This document shows positions 47,233 through 60,952 of a stretch of 64,000 nucleotides of DNA, in pieces. Source of the DNA: Thermotoga sp. SG1 (GTDB lineage: Bacteria; Thermotogota; Thermotogae; Thermotogales; Thermotogaceae); contig NZ_LNDD01000004.1 of assembly GCF_002865985.1 (NCBI RefSeq), forward strand, positions 310,001-374,000, read 5' to 3'. How positions within the stretch are numbered: position 1 is the first letter of the stretch; each line of letters starts with the position of its first letter. The notes under the pieces are model-generated. The model did not search any database and was not told the DNA's origin. It worked only from the letters and a program-made list of their open reading frames with translations. Position numbers and translations under genes: made by a program.

Positions 47233-47393
47233 ACGATTCCTATTTTTCTCTCCAGAAGATACTCGATAAGTAAACCTATACCGATCCCGATGAGAAGGGA
47301 TGCGATGAAGTAGAACACAGAGTATTTGAAGAGAATAAAACCCACCCCAAGTCCTATCAGGGTTGTTCCAGCGGTTATGCTAGCCTTTTTCAT
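47181..47393 (-). CDS. Small two-helix membrane protein
   Basis: 70-71 residues with two hydrophobic helices (ITAGTTLIGLGVGFILF, FYFIASLLIGIGIGLLIEYLL). ATG 47393 follows GGGGGATGATC inside the end of the RNase H gene; ATG 47402 is an alternative. The 3' end overlaps the opposite-strand hydrolase by about 50 bp. Not recognised. Confidence 0.55.
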   Translation of the reverse strand: MKKASITAGTTLIGLGVGFILFKYSVFYFIASLLIGIGIGLLIEYLLERKIGIVQMFSGLYTSTALPYVT

Positions 47394-48063
47394 GAAGATC
47401 ATCCCCCTTTTTCCTCAGTATCTCAATGATACTCTCTGAATCGGTAAAAGTCCATTCTATATTCTTCTCACCTCTTGCTGCTCTCTTTGCCAATCTGTCT
47501 GCTTCGTCGTTACAAAAGTCTCCGGAGTGACCTTTTACTTTCTCAAAGATCACTTCGAGTCCTTTTCCTCGAAACAACTCATAGTAGTACTTATAAACAC
47601 GTGTCACCAACTCTTTTGTTCTGTACTCTCCTTTTGCCCACTTTTCAAGGCCTTCTAGATCGTGTTTGAGAATGAGTTTTTTTGCTCTCTGCTTTAAGGC
47701 ATAGTCCATGGCAAAGAGTGCCGCCATGATCTCCCCAGCTATGTTCTTTGAATTTTTGAACTCATCGATGTCCGTCCAGAAGTAGTATTCTTCCTTCTTT
47801 CCTCTGTAACAAAGAACCACTCCTGAACCACAAACTACATCGTAGCTTCCATCTACATAGGCTATCATCGTTTCTTCGTCAAACTTCGGGCAACTGCATT
47901 CATCTTTCCCTTCAAGATATGCTTTTGCGTTCTCTATTTTCTCAAAACTCTTGTATTCAGCTCCCGGAAAGCCCTTCACATGCTTTTCTGCTTCTTTCCA
48001 AGATTCATAAATTCCAGGAACTCTTCCCTTCCTTACAACGTAGTATTTCCTTTTCAACATCAT
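47380..48063 (-). CDS. rnhA: Ribonuclease HI with N-terminal hybrid-binding domain
   Basis: About 227 residues. The N-terminal caulimovirus-viroplasmin/HBD domain (KYYVVRKGRVPGIYESWKEAEKHV...) is followed by an RNase HI fold with Asp in IAYVDGSYD, Glu in NIAGEIMAAL, and late His/Asp in KGHSGDFCNDEADRLA. It removes RNA from RNA/DNA hybrids. The start is ambiguous among ATG 48063/48060 and TTG 48057 behind AGAGGTG. Confidence 0.92.
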   Translation of the reverse strand: MMLKRKYYVVRKGRVPGIYESWKEAEKHVKGFPGAEYKSFEKIENAKAYLEGKDECSCPKFDEETMIAYVDGSYDVVCGSGVVLCYRGKKEEYYFWTDIDEFKNSKNIAGEIMAALFAMDYALKQRAKKLILKHDLEGLEKWAKGEYRTKELVTRVYKYYYELFRGKGLEVIFEKVKGHSGDFCNDEADRLAKRAARGEKNIEWTFTDSESIIEILRKKGDDLHEKG

Positions 48064-48170
48064 CACCTCTCAAACCCATTTATACCACGTCCATAAAATT
48101 TAAACTGATACAATTTGGAAGAATCAGAATCCTGGTTTTATAATTAGACCACACAAAGGGGGGTTTCTCT

Positions 48171-49028
48171 ATGGAAAAGAGAGCTTTGGGGAGAACAGGT
48201 GAAAAGCTTTCTGTGATTGGGTTTGGTGGTATCGTTGTCATGAACGAATCGGTGGAATCTGCAAAGAAAATAGTATCTAGGGCAATCGAGAGAGGTATAA
48301 ACTACTTCGATGTTGCCCCATCTTACGGAGACGCTGAAGAAAAACTCGGACCAGCTCTTGAGCCCTACAGAGATCAAGTTTTTCTTGCTTGCAAAACTAT
48401 GGAGAGGACAAAAGAAGGTGCCTGGAGAGAGTTAAACGAGTCTCTAAAAAGACTCCGCACTGACCACTTCGATCTTTATCAGTTTCATGCCGTGACCACA
48501 CTCGATGAGGTGGAGGCCATCTTCTCACCAAACGGTGCTATAGAAGCCTTTTTGAAAGCAAAAAAAGAGGGACTGATAAGGTACATAGGTTTTTCTGCCC
48601 ACAGTGAAGAAGCGGCACTCGCAATGCTTGAAAGGTTCGATTTCGATACGGTGCTTTTCCCACTGAATTGGGCAAGCTGGCTAGGAAAAGGATTCGGTAA
48701 AAATCTTTACAGTAAAGCCAGAGAAAAAAACATGGGAATTCTGGCGATAAAAGCACTGGCAAAAAGACGTCTTGAGGAAGGAGAAGAAAAACGCTGGGAA
48801 AAATGCTGGTATCATCCTGTAGATGATTTCGAAGAAGCGTCCATGGCACTTCGCTTCACACTATCACTGCCTGTCACCGCGGCTGTGAGTCCAAGTCACC
48901 AGGAATTGCTCTGGTGGATGTGTGACATCGTTGAAAATCAGGGAACGAAAATCACCGAAGAAGAACTGCAGATACTGAAAGAAAAAGCACAGGAATTGGC
49001 ACCCGTTTTTCCACTCGATCACTCTTGA
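48171..49028 (+). CDS. Aldo/keto reductase
   Basis: 285-residue TIM-barrel AKR. MEKRALGRTGEKLSVIGFGG start, catalytic Asp/Tyr in FDVAPSYGDAEEKLG, Lys in LACKTMER and His in LYQFHAV. NADPH-dependent; substrate unknown. It has a C-terminal helical extension of about 40 residues. Own RBS GGGG and short leader. Confidence 0.9.
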   Translation: MEKRALGRTGEKLSVIGFGGIVVMNESVESAKKIVSRAIERGINYFDVAPSYGDAEEKLGPALEPYRDQVFLACKTMERTKEGAWRELNESLKRLRTDHFDLYQFHAVTTLDEVEAIFSPNGAIEAFLKAKKEGLIRYIGFSAHSEEAALAMLERFDFDTVLFPLNWASWLGKGFGKNLYSKAREKNMGILAIKALAKRRLEEGEEKRWEKCWYHPVDDFEEASMALRFTLSLPVTAAVSPSHQELLWWMCDIVENQGTKITEEELQILKEKAQELAPVFPLDHS

Positions 49029-49333
49029 ACCATTTCGCACCAGAAAAAAGTTGAACCTTGAGTTGAAATCTGTCGAGGAACTTTCTGTCGGATCAAATGG
49101 GATCCGAAAAGCTGCAAAGGTATGTCGGGATTTGTGAAACAAAATGATCCTTGTCATACCTCAAAAAATCAAATTGTTCCAAAGCCTATCTAGAGAGAAT
49201 CCCGGAGCAGTCAAAACTTGAAAGCCATATAAGACATGGTAGAAAGTGAAAACGGATTAACGAACATAATGCAAGCTGTCTTTTAGGAGAACAGTGTTGC
49301 CAGAGATAACTACCAAACTAAGGGGGAAAAATC
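49029..49333. other. Intergenic stretch, no gene seen
   Basis: 305 bp between the aldo/keto reductase and the broken ABC gene. One frame (about 49031-49139) is open and protein-like but has no start, so it may be decayed coding sequence. No repeat or RNA gene recognised. Confidence 0.4.
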
Positions 49334-51089
49334 ATGAACCTCAGGAGTATCCAGAAAATTCTTCGCTTTTACTCCCTGATTCGAAAGTGTTTTCTGGTGT
49401 TCATAGTTATAGGTGGCTTTCTTGCAACATCTTCGGTCGTGTTCGATTTCTTCATCCCTCTTCTTGTGAGAGATGTCATCGATGGGCTGGCCAGGCTGGA
49501 ACTGAGATTGAACACGATCTACCTTCTTGGATCTCTTTATGCACTGTCTTTCGTTCTTACATACGCCGGAGACCAGATTTACCTGAAAGCAAAGTACAAA
49601 GCCGTAGCAGATCTGTCCAGTCGTATTTTCAGTCAGTCGTTTTTCTTTCCCTGGCAAAAGCTAAAACAACAGGGCTTTGCCTACTATGCCACTCTGATAA
49701 ACCATTAACTCAACGACGCATTTTTTCTGCTGGATTACGGATTTTTCCAGAATGTTCTGGTGATAATACGTAGTGTATTCATACTGGCAACCGTCTTCGT
49801 ATGGAACAAAACCTTTTTTGGCCTGTTTGTAGCAAACGCTGTGATAGTCGATATTTATCTGAACATCATCGGCAGAGTAACTGAACGGCCGTACGCACAG
49901 ATGTATGAAACTCTACGTCGTGTAACAGGGTTCATCACCGAGACGTTTGAAAACATCCACGAAGTGCTTGCTGGAGAGGCTCAAAAGAAACGCCAGAAAG
50001 AGTGCGAGACGATGTATCAGCAGGTGGCAGACGTCGTTTTGAAGGCAGAACTTCCTCGCTCAAGATTCGACAAACTGATGGTGAACCTGCCGGAGTATTT
50101 CACACGGCTCTTCATTCTCATCTACGGAGCATACCTTGTGATAGGTGGAAAGATGACCGTGGGAACGATATGGGCACTGTGGACATATTTCTCTTTTGTG
50201 ACGGCACCCCTCTACATGTTCAGAGAATTGGCCCGCGTCATAACACGAGTGTCGGCGAACCTCGATGCTGTACTTGACTACTTCGATGAGATGAAACGTG
50301 CCGAAGAAACCTTCAAAAAACGTGAAATAAAACCCATTCCCGGAAGCCCTGTTTATGAACTGGTGGACGTTACCTTTGGCTTCGAGCCAGGAAAACCCAT
50401 TTTAAAGCGAGTCAGTTTCACGATTCACCCCTGTGAAATCGCTGCCATAGTGGGGCTCTCCGGGGAAGGAAGGTCTACTCTGCTGAACATACTGCTTGGG
50501 CTGGAACAGAACTACGAAGGTGTGGTGAAACTCTTTGGAAACGATCTGAATCAGGTAATTCCCTCGGCTGTTTTCGAACATGTTGCTTTTTATTCCCAAA
50601 ACGTCGGTATATTCAACGACACCCTAGAAAACAACGTAGTTCTTGGAAGAGAGTACGACGAGAAAAAACTCGAAAGAATCATAAAAGAACTCGGAATAGA
50701 ACATCTGAAAGGAAGAAAACTTGGAGAAGGGGGAAGTTTCGTTTCAGGAGGAGAAAAACAGAGGATACAACTTGCCAGGCTTTTTCTATGCAGACAAACC
50801 TGTTGTTGTTCTAGATGAACCTCTCACGAATCTGAACACGATAACAGAAAAATTCTTACTGGAGAAATTGATTGAGTTCTTGAAAGAGAAAACAACCATT
50901 ATGATATCGCACAAACCGAACATCATCAGAGTTGCGAATAAGATAATCTTCCTTGAAAATGGAAAAGTTTCATCTGTCGGAAGATTCGAAGAGTTGATGC
51001 AAAACAATGCAACATTCAGAAGGATAATAGAAACGTACGTGAATGAATCGAAAAGAATCGCTGATAAAGATGTCTTAGCCACTTACTGA
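49334..51089 (+). pseudogene. Broken ABC exporter (fused permease-ATPase)
   Basis: Reads as one half-size ABC exporter with three defects. An in-frame TAA at 49706-49708 interrupts the membrane domain, and the same frame continues with LNDAFFLLDYGFF. In Walker A (GLSGEGRSTLL) Arg replaces the essential Lys (codon AGG 50471-50473). An extra T in the T-run 50781-50785 shifts the frame between QLARLF and YADKPVVVLDEP. Signature FVSGGEKQRIQLAR and Walker B are intact. Peptide or lipid export is the likely past function. One reading error could explain one defect, not all three. Confidence 0.88.
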
Positions 51090-51446
51090 CATGAACCACA
51101 GAAAAAGGGGGGTGCGTTTCTAAACCATTGTTGAAGTTTTTCAATCCAGGTAGGAGAGACTTTATTCAATAGAGAGCCTTTCTCTGATCTTACAGATTTT
51201 TTTGATGATTTTTCTTATAAGTGACCTTGGCAAATCCCTCACATAAAATGAGGTAGTTGTATACCTGCCATTGTTGTGCCTATAGCCCGTTCTTTCATCG
51301 CTACAACGACTGCTCAAATGGGAATTCATCCTATACTCATTCTAATGATGGACCTTACAAGAGTCGAGATAGAGAGATAATAATCAAAACAATTAGGTTA
51401 TTTGTCCGATTAAATGCGAATAAATGTGGTATTAGATAATTTGATG
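51090..51446. other. Gene scar with a membrane-protein fragment
   Basis: 357 bp without an intact gene. At 51261-51380 (plus) an open frame reads IPAIVVPIARSFIATTTAQM then GIHPILILMMDL and ends in TAA. It looks like the C-terminus of a lost membrane protein. The rest shows nothing recognisable. Confidence 0.4.
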
Positions 51447-52337
51447 TCACTCAGGTACCTCTATTCTCATAACACCCTTCAACTTTTCCCAGGGGATAAG
51501 AACTTCTGGTAATCCACTCACATAAGGTCCTACCTCGTATGGCATGTACTTGATGATGAGACCTTCCTTTGTAATGAGAAAAGGTCTTTTTGAAAGATCA
51601 TCCTTCAGTACAGTATCTATGGCGCTTGAACTCATAGAAAGTATTGTTATCAACATTCTTTTATCTTCCTCAGAGAGCGTTTCATCCTTCTTTACTTTCT
51701 CTATCTGCTCCTCCGTGTAGGACCTTCCTTCTACTTTGTAATTTCTGTAGATCTCCTCGAAGAATTCATCAGAAAAGTCGACTTTGGGGATATAGAATGA
51801 TTCGGGGTGTTCCACCATATACCTTAGAATTTCCTTTTTAATAATCTTCTCCGCCTCTGGTTTGAAGACATCTTCGTATCTGAGTTTTCTATAGTTTACA
51901 AGATCGATGTTGAAGGTCTCACAATAAGTCATTCCATGTGCTCCACCTGTGTAACGGTAGTAGTAGAGAATGAAACTGAGATACCTAGAGGAAACGTACC
52001 TAATTTCATGATAGACGTGTGCGATATATTTGAGCATCAAATTTGCTTTATACAACTCTTCGTCTTCGTTTTTTAACTTTTCTATCTGTTTTCTTGCATC
52101 TCTTGCCCACTCTTCTATGTATGCAATGAACTCTTTTGCAGACTTTTTTACTTCGTAGTTCAGAAGCATTTCGAACCAAATGTTTCCCAGGTTTTTGAAC
52201 CTTGGAATCTCAATGATGGATTCTTTCATCATCGTATCTTCACCGTAGTCATTCTTCACTATCCTCAAAACCTCAATCTCTGGAATACCAAGAACGATCG
52301 TTCCTAAGAAGAGAAGTAGAAGAATTAGAAACTCCAT
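51447..52337 (-). CDS. DUF3298/RsiV-like secreted protein
   Basis: 296 residues with an N-terminal hydrophobic helix (MEFLILLLLFLGTIVLG) acting as signal or anchor. A helical DUF4163-like part precedes the DUF3298 motif (YYYRYTGGAHGMTYCETFNI). RsiV, the best-known relative, binds lysozyme and is an anti-sigma factor, but the sigma-binding part is missing here. It is probably an extracytoplasmic binding protein. ATG 52337 follows GGGGGG. Confidence 0.8.
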   Translation of the reverse strand: MEFLILLLLFLGTIVLGIPEIEVLRIVKNDYGEDTMMKESIIEIPRFKNLGNIWFEMLLNYEVKKSAKEFIAYIEEWARDARKQIEKLKNEDEELYKANLMLKYIAHVYHEIRYVSSRYLSFILYYYRYTGGAHGMTYCETFNIDLVNYRKLRYEDVFKPEAEKIIKKEILRYMVEHPESFYIPKVDFSDEFFEEIYRNYKVEGRSYTEEQIEKVKKDETLSEEDKRMLITILSMSSSAIDTVLKDDLSKRPFLITKEGLIIKYMPYEVGPYVSGLPEVLIPWEKLKGVMRIEVPE

Positions 52338-52370
52338 GGTTTGACCCCCCTATTAAGAAATTACGAACCT

Positions 52371-52508
52371 CTACTCGAAATCTTCAGGGTAAAAGGTTCT
52401 GCGTTGATTTGAAAAATTGTGCTTTGTTATTTCTACTTTACACCCTTCGGCATGTTGAGAAGAGCTGCCGCAACAGAAAGTTTTTGGCTTGTCGGACTTG
52501 CCCAGCAT
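52371..52508 (-). CDS. Possible small Cys-rich protein (45 aa)
   Basis: An ATG-started frame reads MLGKSDKPKTFCCGSSSQHA and ends RRTFYPEDFE. It has three Cys and one His in a 13-residue span, which could bind metal. It ends 33 bp before the DUF3298 start on the same strand. No clear ribosome-binding site; the frame stays open upstream, so it may be the tail of a lost gene. Unproven. Confidence 0.35.
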   Translation of the reverse strand: MLGKSDKPKTFCCGSSSQHAEGCKVEITKHNFSNQRRTFYPEDFE

Positions 52509-52559
52509 GAACAAACTCAAAACGCGATGGGTGATTCTTGTACCTAGATAAACAACGAA

Positions 52560-52585
52560 AGGGGTACCCCTATAAGGATACCCCT
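52560..52585 (-). repeat. Inverted repeat downstream of tRNA-fMet
   Basis: AGGGGTA (52560-52566) and TACCCCT (52579-52585) pair. AGGGGTACCCCT (52560-52571) is itself a perfect palindrome. It lies 27 bp past the tRNA 3' end and may be its processing or termination structure, though the T-tract is poor. Confidence 0.4.
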
Positions 52586-52611
52586 AAAAACCTTGAAAAC
52601 TAGTACATTTC

Positions 52612-52688
<77 letters not shown>

Positions 52689-52708
52689 CCGTCTAGATCC
52701 GTTTTTAT

Positions 52709-52737
52709 AATATAGCATTTCTTTTGTTGACTGTCAA
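52709..52737 (-). promoter_or_regulatory. Promoter of tRNA-fMet
   Basis: Minus strand TTGACA (52732-52737), 17-bp spacer, TATATT (52709-52714), 20 bp upstream of the tRNA. The -35 is part of TTGACTGTCAA, which reads nearly the same on both strands. Confidence 0.8.
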
Positions 52738-52749
52738 GAGGGGGATATC

Positions 52750-52779
52750 TTGCAAGTTCTCTGTAGTATATGATAAAAT
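52750..52779 (+). promoter_or_regulatory. Promoter of tRNA-Gly
   Basis: TTGCAA (52750-52755), 18-bp spacer, TAAAAT (52774-52779), 12 bp upstream of the tRNA 5' end. Possible read-through into rpsO. Confidence 0.55.
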
Positions 52780-52791
52780 TAAAACAGACGA

Positions 52792-52867
52792 GCGGGTGTA
52801 GCTCAGCTGGTAGAGCACCAGCTTCCCAAGCTGGGGGTCGCGGGTTCGAATCCCGTCGCCCGCTCCA
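52792..52867 (+). tRNA. tRNA-Gly (CCC)
   Basis: 76 nt with encoded CCA. Acceptor GCGGGTG/CGCCCGC, anticodon loop TTCCCAA giving CCC, T-loop TTCGAAT. Discriminator is U. Followed by a CCCGGC-AAAC-GCCGGG hairpin (52871-52886) and GTATATTTTT, a probable terminator or attenuator before rpsO. Confidence 0.96.
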
Positions 52868-52970
52868 ATTCCCGGCAAACGCCGGGGTATATTTTTGTGG
52901 TATAATCATCTTCGACCCCAGCCCGGGGAGACCTGGACTGGTGGAGACTGAAAGATGGAGGTGTGGTGAA

Positions 52971-53240
52971 GTGTCCCTTGACCCAGAAAAGAAGAAAGAG
53001 ATCATCAACGAGTTTCAGATTCACGAAAACGACACTGGTTCTGTTGAGGTACAGATCGCTCTTCTCACAGCGAGGATCAAACACTTAACAGAACACCTGA
53101 AAAAGCATCCCAAGGACTTTCACTCCAGAAGAGGCCTCATGAAAATGATCGGAAGAAGAAGAAAACTCTTGAAGTACTTGAGACACAAAAAACCGGAGGT
53201 TTACCGAGAGCTCATCGCCAAGTTAGGTATCAGGAAATAA
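52971..53240 (+). CDS. rpsO: 30S ribosomal protein S15
   Basis: 89 residues with the S15 core ([27 protein letters not shown]-like [19 protein letters not shown]). GTG 52971 lies 7 nt after GGAGGTG. The 80-bp leader downstream of TATAAT (52901-52906) is G-rich and could form the autoregulatory fold known for S15 in other bacteria. Upstream of pnp, as in most bacteria. Confidence 0.96.
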   Translation: MSLDPEKKKEIINEFQIHENDTGSVEVQIALLTARIKHLTEHLKKHPKDFHSRRGLMKMIGRRRKLLKYLRHKKPEVYRELIAKLGIRK

Positions 53241-53254
53241 AATCTTCAGGAGGG

Positions 53255-53279
53255 GGAAGCGGGCATGTTGCCCGCTTCC
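53255..53279 (+). terminator. Hairpin between rpsO and pnp
   Basis: An 11-bp perfect stem (53255-53265 with 53269-53279), loop TGT, weak T-tract after it. It may terminate partly, or serve as an RNase III/processing site, as the rpsO-pnp hairpins of E. coli do. Confidence 0.7.
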
Positions 53280-53313
53280 TGATTTAAATTAAGCAAGATG
53301 AGGTGATGGAAAC

Positions 53314-55411
53314 ATGAAAGAGTGGCGACGAGAGATCCTTGGAAGAGAACTAGTAGTCCAACACGGAAAAGTGGCAAAACAGTCCAGCGGGGCCGTCCTG
53401 GTGAGATTTGGAGACACGGCCGTTCTAGCAACGGCAAACATTTCCGACAAGGTGATCGAGGGAATCGATTTTGTACCCCTCACCGTCGAGTTCCAGGAAA
53501 GATTCTATGCCGCTGGGAAGATCCCAGGTGGATTCATCAAAAGAGAGGGGAAACCCAGTGAATCTGCCATTCTCTCGGCCCGTCTCATCGACAGGCCGAT
53601 AAGGCCTCTTTTCCCAAAAAAGTTGAGAAATGAGGTTCAGGTGATCGTGACGGTACTCTCAGCAGATCCAAACGTTCCACCCGATGTGGTGGGAATCTTC
53701 GCTGCATCTCTTGCTCTGAACGTCTCGAAGATTCCATTCGAAGGAATCGTTGCTGGCATCAGAATAGGCTACAGGGATGGCCAGTTCATAGCCTTCCCAA
53801 CAGAAGAGGACATCGAAAAAGGTCTCATGGATATCACCGTTGCGGGAACAAAGGATGCTGTGACCATGGTTGAAGGTGAGGCCAAAGAGGTCTCAGAAGA
53901 GGATATGGTGAAGGCTTTGAGATTTGCACATTCCGTTATAAAAGAACTCGTCGATTTCCAGGAAGAGATACTGTCGGAGTTCAACGTGGAGAAGATCCCC
54001 GTTATCGAACCAGAACCACCAGAAGGACTGGTTGAGACATTCAACAGCCTTCTGGACAGAGAAGAACTCGAAAGAAGAATTCTTGTGAAAGCAAAAAAGG
54101 AAAGAGAATCTGTTCTCAAAGAGTACGAAGAAAAACTACTCAACCAGATAGCAGAAACACTTTCCATCGTTGATCCCGAGGCGATAAAACCCTTTATTTC
54201 CGAGCTTTACGAGGAAGCCGTTAAAAAGACGATGAGACGCCTGATCGTCGAGAAGGGAATCAGGGCAGACGGAAGAAAACCAAACGAAATCAGGCCTATC
54301 TCCTGCGAAGTGGGACTCTTTCCAAGGACACATGGATCTGCACTCTTCACAAGGGGGGAGACCCAGAGCCTTGGAATCGTAACACTCGGTGCTCCCATGG
54401 ATGTTCAGATCATAGACACACTACTCGAAGAGGGTGTGAAGAGGTTCATGCTCCACTACAACTTCCCACCCTTCTGCACTGGCGAAGTGAAGCCTCTAAG
54501 AGGACCGAGCAGAAGGGAAATCGGGCATGGGCATCTGGCGGAAAGGGCCTTGAAGAACATGCTGCCGCCTGAGGAAGAGTTCCCCTACACCATAAGGGTG
54601 GTTTCTGAAATCCTCGAGTCCAACGGCTCCTCATCCATGGCAACGGTGTGCTCTGGATCCCTTGCATTGATGGACGCAGGCGTTCCCATCAGAAAACATG
54701 TTGCCGGAATAGCCATGGGACTCATCCTCGAAGAAAATGCGGAAGTCATACTCACCGATATCATCGGAATGGAAGATCACTACGGTGATATGGACTTCAA
54801 GGTAGCGGGAACAAGAGACGGGATCACCGCATTCCAGATGGACTGTAAGGTTTCCGGTGTTTCCGATGAGTTACTCATGAAGGCACTCATGCAGGCAAGA
54901 GAGGCCAGAATGTACATCCTCGATAAGATGTACGAAACGATCTCCACTCCAAGACCACACCTGTCCAGGTACGCACCCATAATAAAGGTGACGAAGATCG
55001 ATCCAGATAAAGTGGCAGACGTCATAGGTCCCGGTGGAAGGGTCATAAAGAAGATCATAAAAGATTTCGACGTGAAAGTAGAGATCGATGATGAAACAGG
55101 TCTCGTCAAGGTGGTTGGAAGTTCCGAAGAGAATGTTGACAACGCAATAGCACTCATAAGGGAAATTGCCAAAGAAATAGAAGTGGGAGAGATCCTCGAA
55201 GGAAAAATCACGAGGATAGAACCTTATGGTCTCTTCATAGAGGTAAGGCCCGGAAAGATCGGTCTGCTCCATCAGAGCAAAGTTGGAGAAGACATGAGAC
55301 AGTTCTTGAAAAAGGTGAAGGTCGGTGATACGATAAAGGTACAGGTGATCAACATTGACGATCTTGGAAGACTCCAGTTCAAGCGTGTGAAGGAGGAGGA
55401 AAGTCCGCAGT

Positions 55412-55440
<29 letters not shown>
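53314..55440 (+). CDS. pnp: Polynucleotide phosphorylase
   Basis: 708 residues: RNase PH domain 1, helical linker, RNase PH domain 2 ([39 protein letters not shown]), KH ([13 protein letters not shown]) and S1 ([20 protein letters not shown]). It degrades RNA 3' to 5'. ATG 53314 follows GAGGTGAT. Confidence 0.97.
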
Positions 55441-59156
<3,716 letters not shown>

Positions 59157-59160
59157 GATA

Positions 59161-60177
59161 TCACCCCGATTCCAGAAGGGGCTCCAGGAACTTTTTCCAG
59201 AAGACTTTGAGGAACAGGGCAAGTGGTACTCCAACGAAGGATCCAAACATACCAAAGAGCTTGCCAAAAAACAATATGGATAGGATTATATAAACAGGAT
59301 TGAGCTTTTCCAATCCCTTCATCAGCTGGATGAACACGATGAAGGCAACAGCATGGATGAGTATGGCAAACAGGGCGATGAGTAAAACGCCCTTCACACC
59401 GAGTGTGAGAGAAAAAAGCAAAACGGGAACGTACTCGAGAACCACTCCAACAATCGGTATGAAGTTGGTCACGAACGCCCAGAGACTGATGATGGCACTG
59501 TATTTCAGGTCGAAGATCTCAAACACAATCCAGTACGAAAGACCGATGATAAGAGCGTTTATGAAGATCACCCTTATGTACCTTCCCATACTGCTGTAGA
59601 CGCTGATCAAAAACTTTTTTGCTTCTTCTCTAGCGCTTCTTGGATAGATTGAAACGAAGAAATTGGCGATCTCACGAGTGTAGAAAATGGTATAACCAAG
59701 TCCAAACAGTGTGAATACCACCACGGTAGTAACGGAGAGGAAATTGGTGGTCACAAGCGAGAAAACGTAGTTCAACAGATCGCTGAGCTTGGGCTCGAGG
59801 AACGTCATTATCTTGTCGAAGACGGGAACCAGCTCGGGTGATTTCACATAATCTTTCCACACCTTGTTCTCAAAAACACCCGTTATAAACTCGATGAAAT
59901 TGCCGAACTCGTTGAACACAGGAGGAATGATCACATAGAGAGAGTAGACAACCACAAAAAAGAACAACAAAAGTGCCACAACACGGGAAACCCGTCTTCC
60001 AAATCTCATTTTCTCAAAGACCCGAACGACGGGATCCAGCAGCAGTGTAAAAAATATCATCATCGTGATGACCGCAAAAACTTCCGGAAACACCTTGAAC
60101 ACCAGAAACGATATCAGAATGTACAGAGTGGTGAAGAAAAACGCCTTGTCTTCAACGAATCTTCTGATCCTCTCCAA
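59161..60177 (-). CDS. AI-2E/PerM-family transporter
   Basis: 338-residue protein of the UPF0118/AI-2E transporter family with about eight hydrophobic segments, an early pair (TTLYILISFLVFKVFPEVFA) and the conserved FVTNFIPIVGVVLEYVPVLL and GKLFGMFGSFVGVPLALF. Known relatives are permeases of unclear substrate or Na+/H+ antiporters. In an operon with gltX, hydrolase and the TPR gene. Confidence 0.88.
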   Translation of the reverse strand: MERIRRFVEDKAFFFTTLYILISFLVFKVFPEVFAVITMMIFFTLLLDPVVRVFEKMRFGRRVSRVVALLLFFFVVVYSLYVIIPPVFNEFGNFIEFITGVFENKVWKDYVKSPELVPVFDKIMTFLEPKLSDLLNYVFSLVTTNFLSVTTVVVFTLFGLGYTIFYTREIANFFVSIYPRSAREEAKKFLISVYSSMGRYIRVIFINALIIGLSYWIVFEIFDLKYSAIISLWAFVTNFIPIVGVVLEYVPVLLFSLTLGVKGVLLIALFAILIHAVAFIVFIQLMKGLEKLNPVYIILSILFFGKLFGMFGSFVGVPLALFLKVFWKKFLEPLLESG

Positions 60178-60178
60178 T

Positions 60179-60952
60179 TCATTCCCTCCCGAGTTTTTCT
60201 ATACTCCACTCCACCAGAGTCTGGTAGAAAGTCTTCTGATGCTCAGGATCCTCGAACAGTTCGTGGTAACCACCCGGAAAACTCACCAGTTTTTTCTCTG
60301 TTTTCAACGCTTCGTAGAATTTTTTGCTTCCCTCAAAAGGTACCACGCGATCGTTCGTTCCGTGAAGAATGAGAACAGGAACTTTTATCTTGTCCGCTTC
60401 TCTAAAGGCTCTCTTCATGTGCGAGAGCATATCTGAGGCCAGTTTGAACGAGATCCTGTCGTGAACGAGAGGATCTTTTATGTACGCTTCCACCGCCTCT
60501 TTGCTTCGAGAAAGGTCTTTCGGATCTATGTTGTTGCTCATGGTGAGAAATGGCACAAACATCGACAGAAATTTTACAAAGAGAACCAGGATCGGCAGTG
60601 GTGGATCCAAAAGTGAAAGAGCGGGGGCAGACACCACCAATCCCTTCAGGTTCTCCGGCTGGAAAGTCTGAACGTATCTGATGCTCAAAAGACCACCAAG
60701 GCTGTGACCGAACAGAACGTATCTTTTTAGATCACGGCTGAGGTCTTCAAGAATCCTGAAAACATCTTCGAATCGAAGATGCCCCCGTCTTCCCTCGGCT
60801 TTTCCGTGACCGGGAAGATCAAAAGTGATCACCTGAACACCCTCTGAGACAAATTCCCTCACCAGTCTTCTGTACCTTCCGGAGTGTTCACCAAGACCAT
60901 GAACGATCACAACTGTTCCTTTCCAATCCTCTCCGTGTTTTTGAAGGTTCAT
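60179..60952 (-). CDS. Alpha/beta hydrolase (monoacylglycerol lipase-like)
   Basis: 257 residues with [17 protein letters not shown] (oxyanion HGxG), nucleophile elbow [13 protein letters not shown], acid in [14 protein letters not shown] and final His in [11 protein letters not shown]. This is the Hydrolase_4/lysophospholipase group. Coupled to gltX by 4-bp overlap. No signal peptide. Confidence 0.9.
   Translation of the reverse strand: MNLQKHGEDWKGTVVIVHGLGEHSGRYRRLVREFVSEGVQVITFDLPGHGKAEGRRGHLRFEDVFRILEDLSRDLKRYVLFGHSLGGLLSIRYVQTFQPENLKGLVVSAPALSLLDPPLPILVLFVKFLSMFVPFLTMSNNIDPKDLSRSKEAVEAYIKDPLVHDRISFKLASDMLSHMKRAFREADKIKVPVLILHGTNDRVVPFEGSKKFYEALKTEKKLVSFPGGYHELFEDPEHQKTFYQTLVEWSIEKLGRE

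Noticed and set aside
49760-50818. Intact 352-residue ABC ATPase gene
   Set aside because: It is the middle of a longer broken gene: the frame continues upstream through a stop codon and downstream after a one-base shift.
51257-51439. 60-codon ORF starting MYTCHCCAY
   Set aside because: Out of frame with the membrane-like fragment in the same place; composition is not protein-like.
52901-52970. Specific S15 autoregulatory RNA before rpsO
   Set aside because: The leader is G-rich and may fold, but I could not identify a known S15-binding pseudoknot or three-way junction with confidence, so it is not listed separately.
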